Below, piece after piece: positions 43,105-52,267 of a stretch of 64,000 nucleotides of DNA. The position numbers and the translations under genes are program-made. Where the stretch lies: contig JACPVX010000017.1 in the NCBI GenBank assembly GCA_016191555.1, forward strand, positions 55,706-119,705. The letters are read 5' to 3'. Numbering within the stretch: the stretch's first letter is position 1; each line of letters begins with the position of its first letter. The notes beneath the pieces were generated by a model. The model was not told the origin of the DNA and did not search any database. It was given only the letters and a program-made list of their open reading frames with translations. Origin of the DNA: Bacteroidota bacterium. Its GTDB lineage: Bacteria > Bacteroidota > Bacteroidia > Cytophagales > Cyclobacteriaceae.

Positions 43105-44031
43105 ATGAGAAAAATCCCCACCCAAGCTGCCTTAGTCCTAGCTTTCATTTTAGTCCTTTTTACATCCGCGCAAGCGCAGGTAGTAAAAGTCGACACCATT
43201 ACCCATTGGAAGAAAGCCTTTAAAGCCGGCCTCAATCTGAATCAAGCTACTTTCTCTTCCAATTGGAAGGCGGGTGGTGTCAATTCCATTGGCTTTACCG
43301 CCATGCTCAATTACAAAGCCAATTATAAGAAGGATAAAGTCTCCTGGGACAATGAAATCGACCTTTCCTATGGTATGGTGAACAACCAGGGCCAGGGCTA
43401 TCGCAAAACCATCGACCGCATCTTTTTAGATACAAAGTATGGCCATTCACTCAGCGAACATTGGGACCTTTCCGCATCCGCCAACTTCCAGTCGCAGTTT
43501 GCTGGTGGTTATACCTATATCAAAGATGCCAACGGAGTGGAGCAGCCTAAACTGATCTCCGATATCCTCGCACCCGCTTATATTACCGCAGCCTTGGGTT
43601 TTGAATATCATCCGGCCGATTACTTTAAATTACGCTTGTCGCCATTTTCTCCTCGTCTTACCATCGTAAAAGAAGTCGGAAGTTATTACGATCCGGTTAC
43701 CAACCCAACGCCATTCGGTGTAAACCCGAACGAGTCTACCCGCTTTCAGTGGTTGGCTTTTCAAATGTTGGCAGAATACAACAAAGACATTGCTGAAAAC
43801 ATTAACCTGAAATGGAGATACATTCTCTTCATGGATTACGAGAAGATTGATGTCAACAAAATTGACCATCGTTTAGATCTGAACCTCACCGCCAAGGTGA
43901 ACAAGTTTGTGAATGTAAGCTTAGGAGGCATTTTGATGTACTTCTATGCGCAAGACAAAGATGTGCAATTGAGTCAGGCACTTTCGCTGGGCGTGATGTA
44001 CACCTTCCAGAACTACGAAGAGAAAAAGTAA
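43105..44031 (+). CDS. DUF3078 outer-membrane protein
   Basis: A 308-residue protein with signal peptide (LVLAFILVLFTSAQAQ). The start ITHWKKAFKAGLNLNQATFSSNWKAGGVNSIG and the alternating amphipathic strands ending in VMYTFQNYEEKK fit a beta-barrel of the DUF3078 family, found only in Bacteroidota as far as I recall. It is outer membrane by pattern; function unknown. Confidence 0.87.
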   Translation: MRKIPTQAALVLAFILVLFTSAQAQVVKVDTITHWKKAFKAGLNLNQATFSSNWKAGGVNSIGFTAMLNYKANYKKDKVSWDNEIDLSYGMVNNQGQGYRKTIDRIFLDTKYGHSLSEHWDLSASANFQSQFAGGYTYIKDANGVEQPKLISDILAPAYITAALGFEYHPADYFKLRLSPFSPRLTIVKEVGSYYDPVTNPTPFGVNPNESTRFQWLAFQMLAEYNKDIAENINLKWRYILFMDYEKIDVNKIDHRLDLNLTAKVNKFVNVSLGGILMYFYAQDKDVQLSQALSLGVMYTFQNYEEKK

Positions 44032-44048
44032 TACCAGTTCCTAAAAGC

Positions 44049-44573
44049 ATGGATGCGGTGATTGTTCGAGAGGCCACGAAAGAAGACTTGCCGTCCATTC
44101 TGCAAGTCGCCATCGCATCGTATGAGCATACCTTCGCGGCATTCAACACGCGTGAGAACATGGATGCTTTTTATGCGGAGAATTACACGCTTGACAAGTT
44201 CATCGCTGAATTCGATGAGCCGAACTCTATATTATTTGTCTCTTGCCGAAACCATCAGGTGGTAGGGTTTATTCGCTTGCGCATCAGCCACGAAGCAGAC
44301 GAGCATCTGGATGGAAAAGCAATCGAACTGCAACGCTTGTACATTCACCCCGATCATCAGGGCATCCGGGCGGGGGCATTGTTGATGCAGCGCGCGCTGG
44401 ATTATGCAGTCGAGCATCGGTTTGATTGGATTTGGCTAGGTGTGTGGGAACGCAACTATAAAGCACAAGCATTTTATGCAAAGCACGGGTTCATGCGCTT
44501 CAGCGAACACGTGTTTCAAATGGGAGACGATCCACAAATTGATTGGTTATTAAAACGAAAATTATCCAACTAG
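44049..44573 (+). CDS. GNAT family N-acetyltransferase
   Basis: A 174-residue acetyltransferase with motif VREATKEDLPSILQVA at the N-terminus, VVGFIRLRI, and the CoA-binding LQRLYIHPDHQGIRAGALLMQRALDYA, followed by WLGVWERNYKAQAFYAKHGFMR. The usual Q/RxxGxG/A appears as HQGIRAGAL. It ends 1 nt before the HerA-like gene. Substrate unknown. Confidence 0.9.
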   Translation: MDAVIVREATKEDLPSILQVAIASYEHTFAAFNTRENMDAFYAENYTLDKFIAEFDEPNSILFVSCRNHQVVGFIRLRISHEADEHLDGKAIELQRLYIHPDHQGIRAGALLMQRALDYAVEHRFDWIWLGVWERNYKAQAFYAKHGFMRFSEHVFQMGDDPQIDWLLKRKLSN

Positions 44574-44574
44574 T

Positions 44575-46131
44575 ATGTCAAAAGAATCATTTATCAGTGC
44601 GATCAGTGCATCGTATAATTTTGCAGGTCCCCGTATTTTTCTGGGAGCCGGTGTAGTAGAAGGCCAGATTGTGGCGGAAGCTCCGGTGCACCTCTCATTG
44701 AAAATGATGAACCGACACGGGTTGGTTACAGGCGCTACGGGCTCCGGTAAAACGCGCACGCTGCAATTGATGGCCGAGCAACTTTCGGCAGCAGGCGTGC
44801 CTGTGTTTATGCCTGATATGAAAGGCGATGTTTCGGGATTGGCGAAAGAAGGAACCACCAACGATAAAATCAATGAACGCGTCAAAGCGCTGAACATATC
44901 CGGCTACGCGCCTGCTGGTTTTCCAGTAGAGTTGTATTCCCTTAGTGGGAAGGTGGGAGCACAGATGCGCGCTACGGTGAGCGAGTTCGGGCCGGTGTTG
45001 CTCGGTAAAGTATTGGAGCTAAACGAAGTGCAGTCGGGTGTGCTGATGATTATCTTCAAATATGCCGATGATAAAAAACTCCCCATCGTTGATTTAAACG
45101 ATTTGAAGAAAGTGTTAAACTTCCTTTCGGAAGGAGAGGGCGCAAAGGAAATCAAAGAAGCTTACGGCAAAATATCTCCCGCTACCGCCAGCACCATGCT
45201 GCGCAAGATCGTTGCCTTAGAGCAGCAAGGCGTCAACCAGTTGTTTGGCGAGAAATCGTTTGACATAGAAGATCTGATGGAGAAAGTAGATGGTCGCGGA
45301 GTGATCAGTTTGCTCAACGTTTCGGATGTGCAGGGACAACCAGCGATCTTCTCAACGTTCATGTTATCGTTGCTGGCAGAGTTGTATCAACGACTGCCGG
45401 AAGCCGGGGACCTCGATAAGCCGAAACTGATTTTCTTTTTAGATGAAGCGCACTTGCTGTTTAAAGATGCGCCCAAGGCATTCATGGATCAGATCGAGCA
45501 AGTCATCCGATTGATCCGCTCAAAAGGCGTGGGGATATTCTTTTGTACACAGTTAGTACAAGATGTGCCGCCATCGGTTTTATCCCAGCTGGGAAACCGG
45601 GTGAGCCACGTGATCCGCGCCTTTACACCTAATGATGTGAAGGCGTTGAAAGAGACGGTGAAGACATTCCCGAAGTCGACCTTCTATGATTTGGAACAAC
45701 AGTTTACGCAATTGGGAATAGGGCAGGCGTTCATCACGGTGTTGAATGAAAAAGGCATTCCTACTGAAACCGTATTGACCCATTTGGCACCACCGGCTTC
45801 GTTGATGGGCCCGTTGACCGAAGCGGAATACAAAGCGCACTTGAGTCAGTCGGAGCTATACAAGAAATACCAGGAGACGATCGATCCGCAAAGCGCCTTC
45901 GAGATGCTGAACGAACGCATTCAGGCGACAGAACAAAAAGAAGAGGCGGAGAAAGAGGAGAAAGCGGCAGCCGCCCCGGCACCTAAATCCGGCCGCGCAG
46001 AAAAGAGCACGTTTGAAGAAGTGATTAATTCGCCCATCACGAAGCAAATTGGCAAAGAGTTGGTGCGTGGGGTGTTTGGGATGCTCTTCGGCACTGCGCC
46101 AAGAAGGACTACGTCCCGGAGGAGGTGGTAG
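44575..46131 (+). CDS. HerA-like ATPase, DUF853/YjgR family
   Basis: A 518-residue P-loop ATPase. Walker A GATGSGKT (53-60), Walker B KLIFFLDEAHLLF and sensor IFFCTQLVQDVP. The whole-length match of order (FLGAGVVEG start, DMKGDVSGLA, DVPPSVLSQLGNRVSHVIRAFTPNDVKAL) fits YjgR, a HerA/FtsK-related protein of unknown role. A Glu/Lys/Ala-rich tail ends in a basic RRTTSRRRW. Confidence 0.9.
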   Translation: MSKESFISAISASYNFAGPRIFLGAGVVEGQIVAEAPVHLSLKMMNRHGLVTGATGSGKTRTLQLMAEQLSAAGVPVFMPDMKGDVSGLAKEGTTNDKINERVKALNISGYAPAGFPVELYSLSGKVGAQMRATVSEFGPVLLGKVLELNEVQSGVLMIIFKYADDKKLPIVDLNDLKKVLNFLSEGEGAKEIKEAYGKISPATASTMLRKIVALEQQGVNQLFGEKSFDIEDLMEKVDGRGVISLLNVSDVQGQPAIFSTFMLSLLAELYQRLPEAGDLDKPKLIFFLDEAHLLFKDAPKAFMDQIEQVIRLIRSKGVGIFFCTQLVQDVPPSVLSQLGNRVSHVIRAFTPNDVKALKETVKTFPKSTFYDLEQQFTQLGIGQAFITVLNEKGIPTETVLTHLAPPASLMGPLTEAEYKAHLSQSELYKKYQETIDPQSAFEMLNERIQATEQKEEAEKEEKAAAAPAPKSGRAEKSTFEEVINSPITKQIGKELVRGVFGMLFGTAPRRTTSRRRW

Positions 46132-46174
46132 AAACAATTTTCTCTTCTAAACGCAATTAAAGTTTATTCAATCC

Positions 46175-46744
46175 ATGTCCATCGAAGAGAAGGTAAAGTT
46201 GGTAGAGGGTGTGTTCGATCAACTGGACCAGCAGATTGCAGCGTTTCAAAGTGCTTCGTCCTTGCATTGCAAATGGGGCTGTGGCAAATGCTGCTACAAA
46301 GCCGATATTGAAGCGACCATTCTGGAGTTTTTGCCTTTCGCGCTTTTTCTGCATCAACAAAATCAGGCAGAAGAGTGGCTCAACAATCTGCAAGAAACCG
46401 ATTCTTCGATCTGCCTTATATTAAATCCCACACAAAATGGGGCCGGCCTCTGCTCTCAATACAAACATCGCGGATTGATCTGCCGCCTCTTTGGCTATTC
46501 GGCCCGCACTACCAAATATGGTAAGCCCGAGTTGGTCACCTGCCAGATCATTAAAACAGAACAACAGGAAAACTTTGTGAAAGCGGAAGCAGCCATTGAA
46601 CAAGGGCTGGACGTGCCGGTGATGAGCAACTTCTATATGCAGTTGCACAGCATCGATTTTGAATTGACTCGTGAGTTTTTTCCGATTAACGTGGCCATGC
46701 GCAAGGCCATCGAAACGGTGCTGCAGTATTACGCCTATCGGTGA
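46175..46744 (+). CDS. YkgJ-family cysteine cluster protein
   Basis: A 189-residue protein with a CX3CX2CC cluster (HCKWGCGKCCYKADIE, ~residues 32-40) and later Cys in GLCSQYKHRGLICRLFGYSA and VTCQII. This pattern is the putative zinc/iron-chelating YkgJ motif. Cytoplasmic. Its 3' end overlaps the convergent small membrane protein gene by 10 nt. Confidence 0.9.
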   Translation: MSIEEKVKLVEGVFDQLDQQIAAFQSASSLHCKWGCGKCCYKADIEATILEFLPFALFLHQQNQAEEWLNNLQETDSSICLILNPTQNGAGLCSQYKHRGLICRLFGYSARTTKYGKPELVTCQIIKTEQQENFVKAEAAIEQGLDVPVMSNFYMQLHSIDFELTREFFPINVAMRKAIETVLQYYAYR

Positions 46745-46941
46745 AGAAGATGTAACAGCGTTTGGCCGATTTTAGGTAGCTCCTGTAAACGCTGTTCAAG
46801 ACCCTTTAGCTTCGCCAAGGGCAGAGAGGCAGAAATATCCATGCTTCCACCCACTAAAATGGTTAGACTGATCATTGCCACTCCTAATCCTAGCCCCAGC
46901 ATCCAGTTTTTATTGATCTTCATACCTCGTTTTCGCTTCAT
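46735..46941 (-). CDS. Small membrane protein, 68 aa
   Basis: A 68-residue (or 62 from the second Met) protein with a positively charged N-terminus, one hydrophobic helix (WMLGLGLGVAMISLTILVGG) and a C-terminal amphipathic helix. It could be an uncleaved anchor or a secreted peptide. No family recognised. Confidence 0.6.
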   Translation of the reverse strand: MKRKRGMKINKNWMLGLGLGVAMISLTILVGGSMDISASLPLAKLKGLEQRLQELPKIGQTLLHLLHR

Positions 46942-47127
46942 TTGGCGTTTTTAAATCGCAGGAACTTATTCTTCAGCCCTTTCGTATCTAATTACTCGGC
47001 TATCGGCCAAAGGTTACAATTTTGCCTTTTTAGCCATCCAACCGAGATTGGATAATTTCTGGTAGATTTGTTGCTGTAGATGCTCTAGAATTACAAAACT
47101 GATCCGATTTTTTTAAACAACTGGATT

Positions 47128-47697
47128 ATGATGAAGCTAAGATGGTTCACTCTTTTGTTTTTGGCAGTTGCGGTCACATCTCTGCATGCGCAAGAGGGTG
47201 GCCCTGTGAAGTGGATGACTTTTGAGGAGGCCGTGGCCAAAGCCAAGGTGGAGAAAAGAAAGCTATTTATTGATGTTTACACGGATTGGTGTGGCTGGTG
47301 CAAGGTGATGGATAAGAATACCTTTTCCGACCCCGTCATTGCCAAATTGTTAAATGAAAATTTCTATCCCGTAAAGTTGGATGCCGAACAAACAGCAGAC
47401 ATCGTATTCAATGGCACTACTTTTAAGTTCGTTCCTTACGGGAATAAGGGGACTCATCAATTAGCGGCTGCTTTGCTGAATAATCAATTAAGCTACCCGA
47501 CTGTTACTTTCTTAGAAGACGATTTCTCGGCCGTGTATCCTGTTCCCGGCTACCGCAAGCCAGACGAGTTTCATCCGTTGTTGGTTTTCTTTGCCGAAAA
47601 CCACCACAAAAAAGGGGCTAATCAATATGCGGAGTTCTTAAAAACGTATAAGTCACCTTACAATACCGTTCCTGCCGCTGCTGGTCCGGGAAAGTAA
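47128..47697 (+). CDS. Secreted thioredoxin-like protein
   Basis: A 189-residue protein: signal peptide (RWFTLLFLAVAVTSLHAQ), then a thioredoxin fold with active site DWCGWCKVM (Cys55/Cys58) and a cis-Pro region LSYPTVTFLE. The CGWC pair and 'TFEEAVAKAKVEKRKLFIDVYTDWCGWC' layout is that of Thioredoxin_7/DUF255-like thiol reductases. It probably reduces periplasmic disulfides or delivers electrons there. It stands alone. Confidence 0.92.
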   Translation: MMKLRWFTLLFLAVAVTSLHAQEGGPVKWMTFEEAVAKAKVEKRKLFIDVYTDWCGWCKVMDKNTFSDPVIAKLLNENFYPVKLDAEQTADIVFNGTTFKFVPYGNKGTHQLAAALLNNQLSYPTVTFLEDDFSAVYPVPGYRKPDEFHPLLVFFAENHHKKGANQYAEFLKTYKSPYNTVPAAAGPGK

Positions 47698-47820
47698 GAG
47701 TTTGATTAGTTCGCTCCTCAAAAAAAGAACGCCTAAAACTCACAAATTGATCTTAGATTTGTTTCGCAGATAGTTTGGCACAAATATGGTTTACTATCTA
47801 CTGATCCAAATCCATTGATT

Positions 47821-49194
47821 GTGAAAAGATACGTTATCCTCCTTCTGTTAGCCGCAGCCTGTAGCCCGGCTGCCAAAGCACCCAGCAAAACCGATCCTAA
47901 AAATGTGAAGCCGGAATGGCTTACTTACAAGCCCGATCAATCCTTCTATTACATTGGGATAGGCAAAAGCACCAAAAACGGCACCAACAACTATTTGCAA
48001 GAAGCGAAGAAAAGTGCGCTTGAAGACTTAGTGTCTGAGATTAAAGTCAACGTATCATCGTCATCGGTGCTGAGTCAGATCGATGCCAATAAAGAATTCA
48101 AAGAGAAGTACGAGCAGATCATTCAAACCACGGCAGCCGATGAAATTGAAGAGTTTGAGCAGGTAGACTCGTGGCAAGATGAGCGCAACTACTGGGTGTA
48201 CTACCGCCTGTCGAAGCAGCGCTATAAAGAAATTAAAGACGAACAAAAGCGCAATGCCGTATCGATCAGCTTGGATTTTTTCAGCAAAGCCAAACAAGCG
48301 GAGCGCAATGGCGAGTTGGTGTTGGCGCTGGGCTTTTATTATCAAGGCTTCCGCGCGATTCAAAAATATTTAGGCGAACCTATCCGCATCGACTTTGAAG
48401 GCAAAGAGATTCTCCTTACCAGCGAAGTGGTGGCCAGCATGCAAATGGTGTTAGATAAAATGGACGTATCGGTAGCACCCACTGAAATAGCATTAAACCG
48501 AAGAGTGTCGGTGAGCGAGCAATCCATTGTGGCCAAAGTAATCGAGAAGGCCACCAAAAAAGCCATTGCCGATTTGCCGTTACGTGCCGATTTTGAGAAA
48601 GGATCAGGCAACGTATTCCCAACGTATAAAACCGATGCAGGTGGTGCCGCTAAGATTTTGTTAACGAAGATTAGCTCACGCGATTTGGAGCAGACCGTTT
48701 CCATCAAAGTGAATCCACTCAGTTTTGCAGGCCCATCCGCAACCAAGATTGATTCGCTCGTGGCGTTGAAGATGGTGGTGCCGCGCGCTACATTATTATT
48801 GAAGGTGCAGCGCCCATTGGTTTTTCTGTCTGCCGATGAGAAGAGCTTAGGAGTCAATAAGAACAGCTTACAGATTTCGAATCGCATCAGAAACTATATG
48901 ACCAATGCCGGTTTTGAGTTTACTGATGATAAGAAAAAGGCAGAGCTTTCGTTGAGTGTGGAGGCCAATTCAGAGAAGGGTGCCGTATCAGGAAGCATAT
49001 ATATTACGTACGTGACAGCCGTTATTCGGGTAGCAGCCGCGAAGGACAATAAAGAAATCTACGCTACTACCTTAGATCGGATCAAAGGATTTAGCCTAGA
49101 CTACGAACGCTCCAGCCAGGAAGCATATAATAAGTCGCTGGAAGTGCTTGAGAAAGAGAAGTTGCCGGAGCTATTAAACTCGATTTTGCAATAA
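47821..49194 (+). CDS. LPP20-like lipoprotein
   Basis: GTG 47821 gives MKRYVILLLLAAACSPAAK, a neat lipoprotein signal; the track start (TTG, two residues earlier) is less likely. The 457-residue protein has an LPP20 domain (EAKKSALEDLVSEIKVNVSSSSVLSQ.../EEFEQVDSWQDERNYWVYYRL) followed by a large strand-rich C-terminal part. The downstream gene is a smaller member with the same domain. Membrane-anchored, periplasmic; function unknown. Confidence 0.82.
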   Translation: MKRYVILLLLAAACSPAAKAPSKTDPKNVKPEWLTYKPDQSFYYIGIGKSTKNGTNNYLQEAKKSALEDLVSEIKVNVSSSSVLSQIDANKEFKEKYEQIIQTTAADEIEEFEQVDSWQDERNYWVYYRLSKQRYKEIKDEQKRNAVSISLDFFSKAKQAERNGELVLALGFYYQGFRAIQKYLGEPIRIDFEGKEILLTSEVVASMQMVLDKMDVSVAPTEIALNRRVSVSEQSIVAKVIEKATKKAIADLPLRADFEKGSGNVFPTYKTDAGGAAKILLTKISSRDLEQTVSIKVNPLSFAGPSATKIDSLVALKMVVPRATLLLKVQRPLVFLSADEKSLGVNKNSLQISNRIRNYMTNAGFEFTDDKKKAELSLSVEANSEKGAVSGSIYITYVTAVIRVAAAKDNKEIYATTLDRIKGFSLDYERSSQEAYNKSLEVLEKEKLPELLNSILQ

Positions 49195-49294
49195 ATAGGC
49201 ACTTTTTGAAAAAAAAGTGGCTGATAAAAAGTAAATAAAAGAGACTGGCCTATTAATTGCATTGATTATCTTGCTAACCAAATTAATAATTGAT

Positions 49295-49867
49295 ATGAAA
49301 AGAATCGCGAATCTTTCCCTTGTTTTAGTAGCTGTGGCTGCTGCCTTTATCGGAGGATGTAAAAGTAAAACTCCTCCTACACCAGATGGAGAGAAAGAAG
49401 TGGTAGTTCCTTGCTCAGGTCCTGACTTCTTTACCAATGCAAAGGTGTTTCGTGCCAACTCCATTGGCGAAAGCATGGATCAGGTAACGTCTAAGAAGAA
49501 AGCATTGACCAACGCACGCAACGAACTGGCGCAAGCTATTCAAACGACTGTAAAAACAGTAACGGATAACTATACCAACTCTCGCTCTATGAATCGTAAA
49601 GAGGAATTAGAGCAAAAGTTTGAGAGCTTAAACCGCGAGGTGGTAGAACAAACATTGCAAGGTGTAAGAACCATTTGCGAGAAGTTAGTTCAAACAAAAG
49701 ATGGTAACTACAAAACGTACATTGCTATCGAACTTTCTGCTGATGAATTGGTAAAACAATACAACCAACGTCTTTCTACCGATGATCGCTTGAAAATCGA
49801 CTACGATTACGAAAAATTCAAGGATACCTTCAACCAAGAGATGGAGAAAAGAAAAAGCGGTAACTAA
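49295..49867 (+). CDS. LPP20-like lipoprotein, smaller paralogue
   Basis: From ATG 49295 (MKRIANLSLVLVAVAAAFIGGC), a 190-residue lipoprotein. Its KKALTNARNELAQAIQTTVKTVTDNY and GNYKTYIAIELSADELVK segments mirror the LPP20 domain of the upstream gene (EAKKSALEDLVSEIKVNVSSS, NYWVYYRLSKQRY). The 100-nt gap suggests one transcript. A terminator closes it. Confidence 0.82.
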   Translation: MKRIANLSLVLVAVAAAFIGGCKSKTPPTPDGEKEVVVPCSGPDFFTNAKVFRANSIGESMDQVTSKKKALTNARNELAQAIQTTVKTVTDNYTNSRSMNRKEELEQKFESLNREVVEQTLQGVRTICEKLVQTKDGNYKTYIAIELSADELVKQYNQRLSTDDRLKIDYDYEKFKDTFNQEMEKRKSGN

Positions 49868-49887
49868 TCGCTGAATAAATCAAAATG

Positions 49888-49922
49888 AAAATCCCGATCA
49901 ATAAAATGGTCGGGATTTTTTA
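49888..49922 (+). terminator. Rho-independent terminator
   Basis: Stem AAAATCCCGA/TCGGGATTTT (10 bp) with a 12-nt loop, followed by T-rich sequence. Confidence 0.85.
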
Positions 49923-49931
49923 TTTTTGACT

Positions 49932-50336
49932 ATGGCTGGATATTCAGGTACACCTCTGCAGAAAAAGCTTGGCATCAAAGCCGGAAAGGCATACATATCT
50001 GCTGAACCAACCACGTATTGGGATGCTGTTGCCCCATTACCCGATGGTTTTGTAAGAAGTGCTAAACCCGCCAAAGAAAGCCTCGATTTTGCGCATGTAT
50101 TTGTCAAAGAAAAAAGCGTGTTTGAAAAGGAATTCCTGAAAGTGAAAGGCTACCTGAAGAAAGATGGCACCTTCTGGGTATCATGGCCGAAACGAGCCTC
50201 GAAAGTCGTAACCGATCTGGATGAAAACATCATCCGCGATTTCGGGCTTGCCAATGGTCTGGTAGATGTTAAAGTCTGTGCCGTAGATGAGGTTTGGTCG
50301 GGCCTTAAATTTATGTTTCGACTGAAAGATCGCTAA
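49932..50336 (+). CDS. DUF3052 family protein
   Basis: The track starts at TTG 49926; ATG 49932 (MAGYSGTPLQKKLGIKAG) is the family start. 134 residues with the closing WVSWPKRASKVVTDLDENIIRDFGLANGLVDVKVCAVDEVWSGLKFMFR block that defines DUF3052. Function unknown. TATTTTTG, a -7-like box, ends 3 nt before the ATG but also belongs to the terminator T-tract. Confidence 0.88.
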   Translation: MAGYSGTPLQKKLGIKAGKAYISAEPTTYWDAVAPLPDGFVRSAKPAKESLDFAHVFVKEKSVFEKEFLKVKGYLKKDGTFWVSWPKRASKVVTDLDENIIRDFGLANGLVDVKVCAVDEVWSGLKFMFRLKDR

Positions 50337-50342
50337 CGCGAA

Positions 50343-50990
50343 CTACTTCCAGTTGGCGGGATCCAATCGCCACGATTTTACATAAATCAATTGTTGCTCG
50401 TCCAGCGTGTTTTTATCGACAGCCTCTTGCAACAAATGATTGAAATCGCTCAGGCAAACCAACGAAACATTTTCTTCGGCAAAGCTCACTTCGCTTTGTT
50501 CAAAGCCATAGGTAAAAATGGCCACCATGCCGCTGATATGAAAACCTGCTTCGCGCATGGCTTGTGCCGCTTTCAGAGAGCTGCCTCCGGTAGATATTAA
50601 ATCTTCCACCAGCACGGCTTTCTGGTTCTTTACAACCTTGCCTTCAATCAGGTTGCCCATGCCGTGTTCTTTGGGCTTAGGGCGCACATATACGAAGGGA
50701 AGACCCAGCGCTTCTGCGACCAAAGCACCCTGTGGAATGCCCGCAGTAGCTACTCCGGCGATGCATTCGGCCTCCGGAAAATTCTCTTTAATGGCTTGCG
50801 CCAAACGCTCTTTAATAAAGGTGCGAATGGTGGGGTAGGAGAGCGCCAAACGATTATCACAATAGATAGGCGATTTCCAGCCGGAACTCCATGTAAAGGG
50901 ATTTTTATGATTAAGTTTGATGGCTCCTATTTCCAACAATTTAGAAGCAACCATACGTGCCGTACTCTCTTGAATTTTAATCTTACTCAT
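50343..50990 (-). CDS. pyrE: Orotate phosphoribosyltransferase
   Basis: From the Met at 50990 (MSKIKIQESTARMVASKLLEIGA) a 215-residue enzyme. The PRPP-binding motif is VLVEDLISTGGSS and the orotate-side loop is KEHGMGNLIEG. It converts orotate and PRPP to OMP in pyrimidine synthesis; pyrF lies 17 kb away in this window. The Nudix gene diverges. Confidence 0.94.
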   Translation of the reverse strand: MSKIKIQESTARMVASKLLEIGAIKLNHKNPFTWSSGWKSPIYCDNRLALSYPTIRTFIKERLAQAIKENFPEAECIAGVATAGIPQGALVAEALGLPFVYVRPKPKEHGMGNLIEGKVVKNQKAVLVEDLISTGGSSLKAAQAMREAGFHISGMVAIFTYGFEQSEVSFAEENVSLVCLSDFNHLLQEAVDKNTLDEQQLIYVKSWRLDPANWK

Positions 50991-51137
50991 GCGGCAATTT
51001 AACCACGATTGCCCAAAACCTAACAACGCATGTCGAAAAAAGGGTGTATTCAGTTTTTGTTGCCACGGCAGTTGGCAGATTGCAAATTATTTATGTTTTT
51101 GCCGAAGGAATCTCAGCTTTAAATCCAGTTTTGCGTA

Positions 51138-51806
51138 ATGAATCTCTTTGTTAACGATATTCCCGTTCAGATTTTAAAGGATGGGGAAAAGCCTGAGCCG
51201 GGTCATTTCAATTTGCAGATCAACGCTGCCACGGAGCCCATTACCAAAGCCAAGTTAATCAACCACGTGTGGCTCGATCAGGCCACCCCACGCGATATGG
51301 ATGTGGTGTTTGATTTGATCAACTCGAAGGTGCCGATGAACCTTCTGTCGTTAACCGTATCGGTAAAAGATTACGAAGCATTTAAAGCATATCTAAAATC
51401 AAAATTTAAAATCATACACGCGGCAGGTGGGCTTATTCTTAAGAAGGACAAGTTTTTGATGATTTATCGGATGAAGAAGTGGGATCTGCCGAAAGGCAAA
51501 CGCGAAACGGGAGAGAAGTACAAAGAAACAGCCGTGCGGGAAGTAGAAGAAGAGTGCAATGTGCGGGTGAAGTTAGGAAAAAAGATATGCACTACCTGGC
51601 ATACCTATACCATGAACAAAAACAGCATGCTGAAGAAAACGAAGTGGTATGAAATGAGCCTGGTAGACGATAGCAACAGCAGACCCAGCTTAGAAGAAGA
51701 TATTGAAGAATTGCGGTGGATGACGCAGAAAGAAGTGTATCACGCTTTGGAGAATTCGTACAATTCAATCCGATTTGTGTTCGAAGAATACTACCGTCAG
51801 AAATAA
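51138..51806 (+). CDS. Nudix hydrolase
   Basis: A 222-residue protein: an unusual ~95-residue N-terminal domain (VNDIPVQILKDGEKP...FKAYLKSKFK), then a Nudix domain with GKRETGEKYKETAVREVEEECNV. The Glu residues of the REUXEE core are intact, but the usual Gly of the box is Asn. It should hydrolyse a nucleoside diphosphate derivative. Its 3' end is 2 nt from the convergent coaD gene. Confidence 0.88.
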   Translation: MNLFVNDIPVQILKDGEKPEPGHFNLQINAATEPITKAKLINHVWLDQATPRDMDVVFDLINSKVPMNLLSLTVSVKDYEAFKAYLKSKFKIIHAAGGLILKKDKFLMIYRMKKWDLPKGKRETGEKYKETAVREVEEECNVRVKLGKKICTTWHTYTMNKNSMLKKTKWYEMSLVDDSNSRPSLEEDIEELRWMTQKEVYHALENSYNSIRFVFEEYYRQK

Positions 51807-51808
51807 AG

Positions 51809-52267
51809 TTAGTCGAGGCGATAGGGGAGCATCCCCGAAACATCACCATTATATTTATGCACCTCGCGTATAATGGACGAGCTGATAGAAGCTAACATCG
51901 GAGAGGTAATCAGAAAAACCGATTCAAGGTTGGCATTGAGGTGTTTGTTCACCTGAGCAATGCTGTTTTCATATTCAAAGTCGGTGGTGTTGCGCAAGCC
52001 GCGCAGCAAGTATTTGGCACCGTTTTTCTTCGCGAATTCTGCTGTTAGTTCAGCATACGTTTCCACTTTTACATCCGGGTAGTTGGCAAACGTTTCGCGG
52101 ATTTTGCCGACCATAAAATCAATGGGGAAGTATCGTTTAGATTTCCCGCTGTTATAGCCGATGCTGATAATGATTTCATCAAACAGTTGGCGGCCACGCA
52201 GCACAATGTCCTCGTGTCCTTTGGTAAACGGATCAAACGATCCGGGAAATAGTGCTACACGCTTCAC
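51809..52267 (-). CDS. coaD: Phosphopantetheine adenylyltransferase
   Basis: A 152-residue CoaD: GSFDPFTKGHEDIV (nucleotide-binding HxGH-type, here TKGH), KYLLRGLRNTTDFEYE and MLASISSSIIREV. It makes dephospho-CoA from 4'-phosphopantetheine and ATP. DUF3822 lies immediately upstream with a 1-nt overlap, a typical Bacteroidota pair. Confidence 0.95.
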   Translation of the reverse strand: MKRVALFPGSFDPFTKGHEDIVLRGRQLFDEIIISIGYNSGKSKRYFPIDFMVGKIRETFANYPDVKVETYAELTAEFAKKNGAKYLLRGLRNTTDFEYENSIAQVNKHLNANLESVFLITSPMLASISSSIIREVHKYNGDVSGMLPYRLD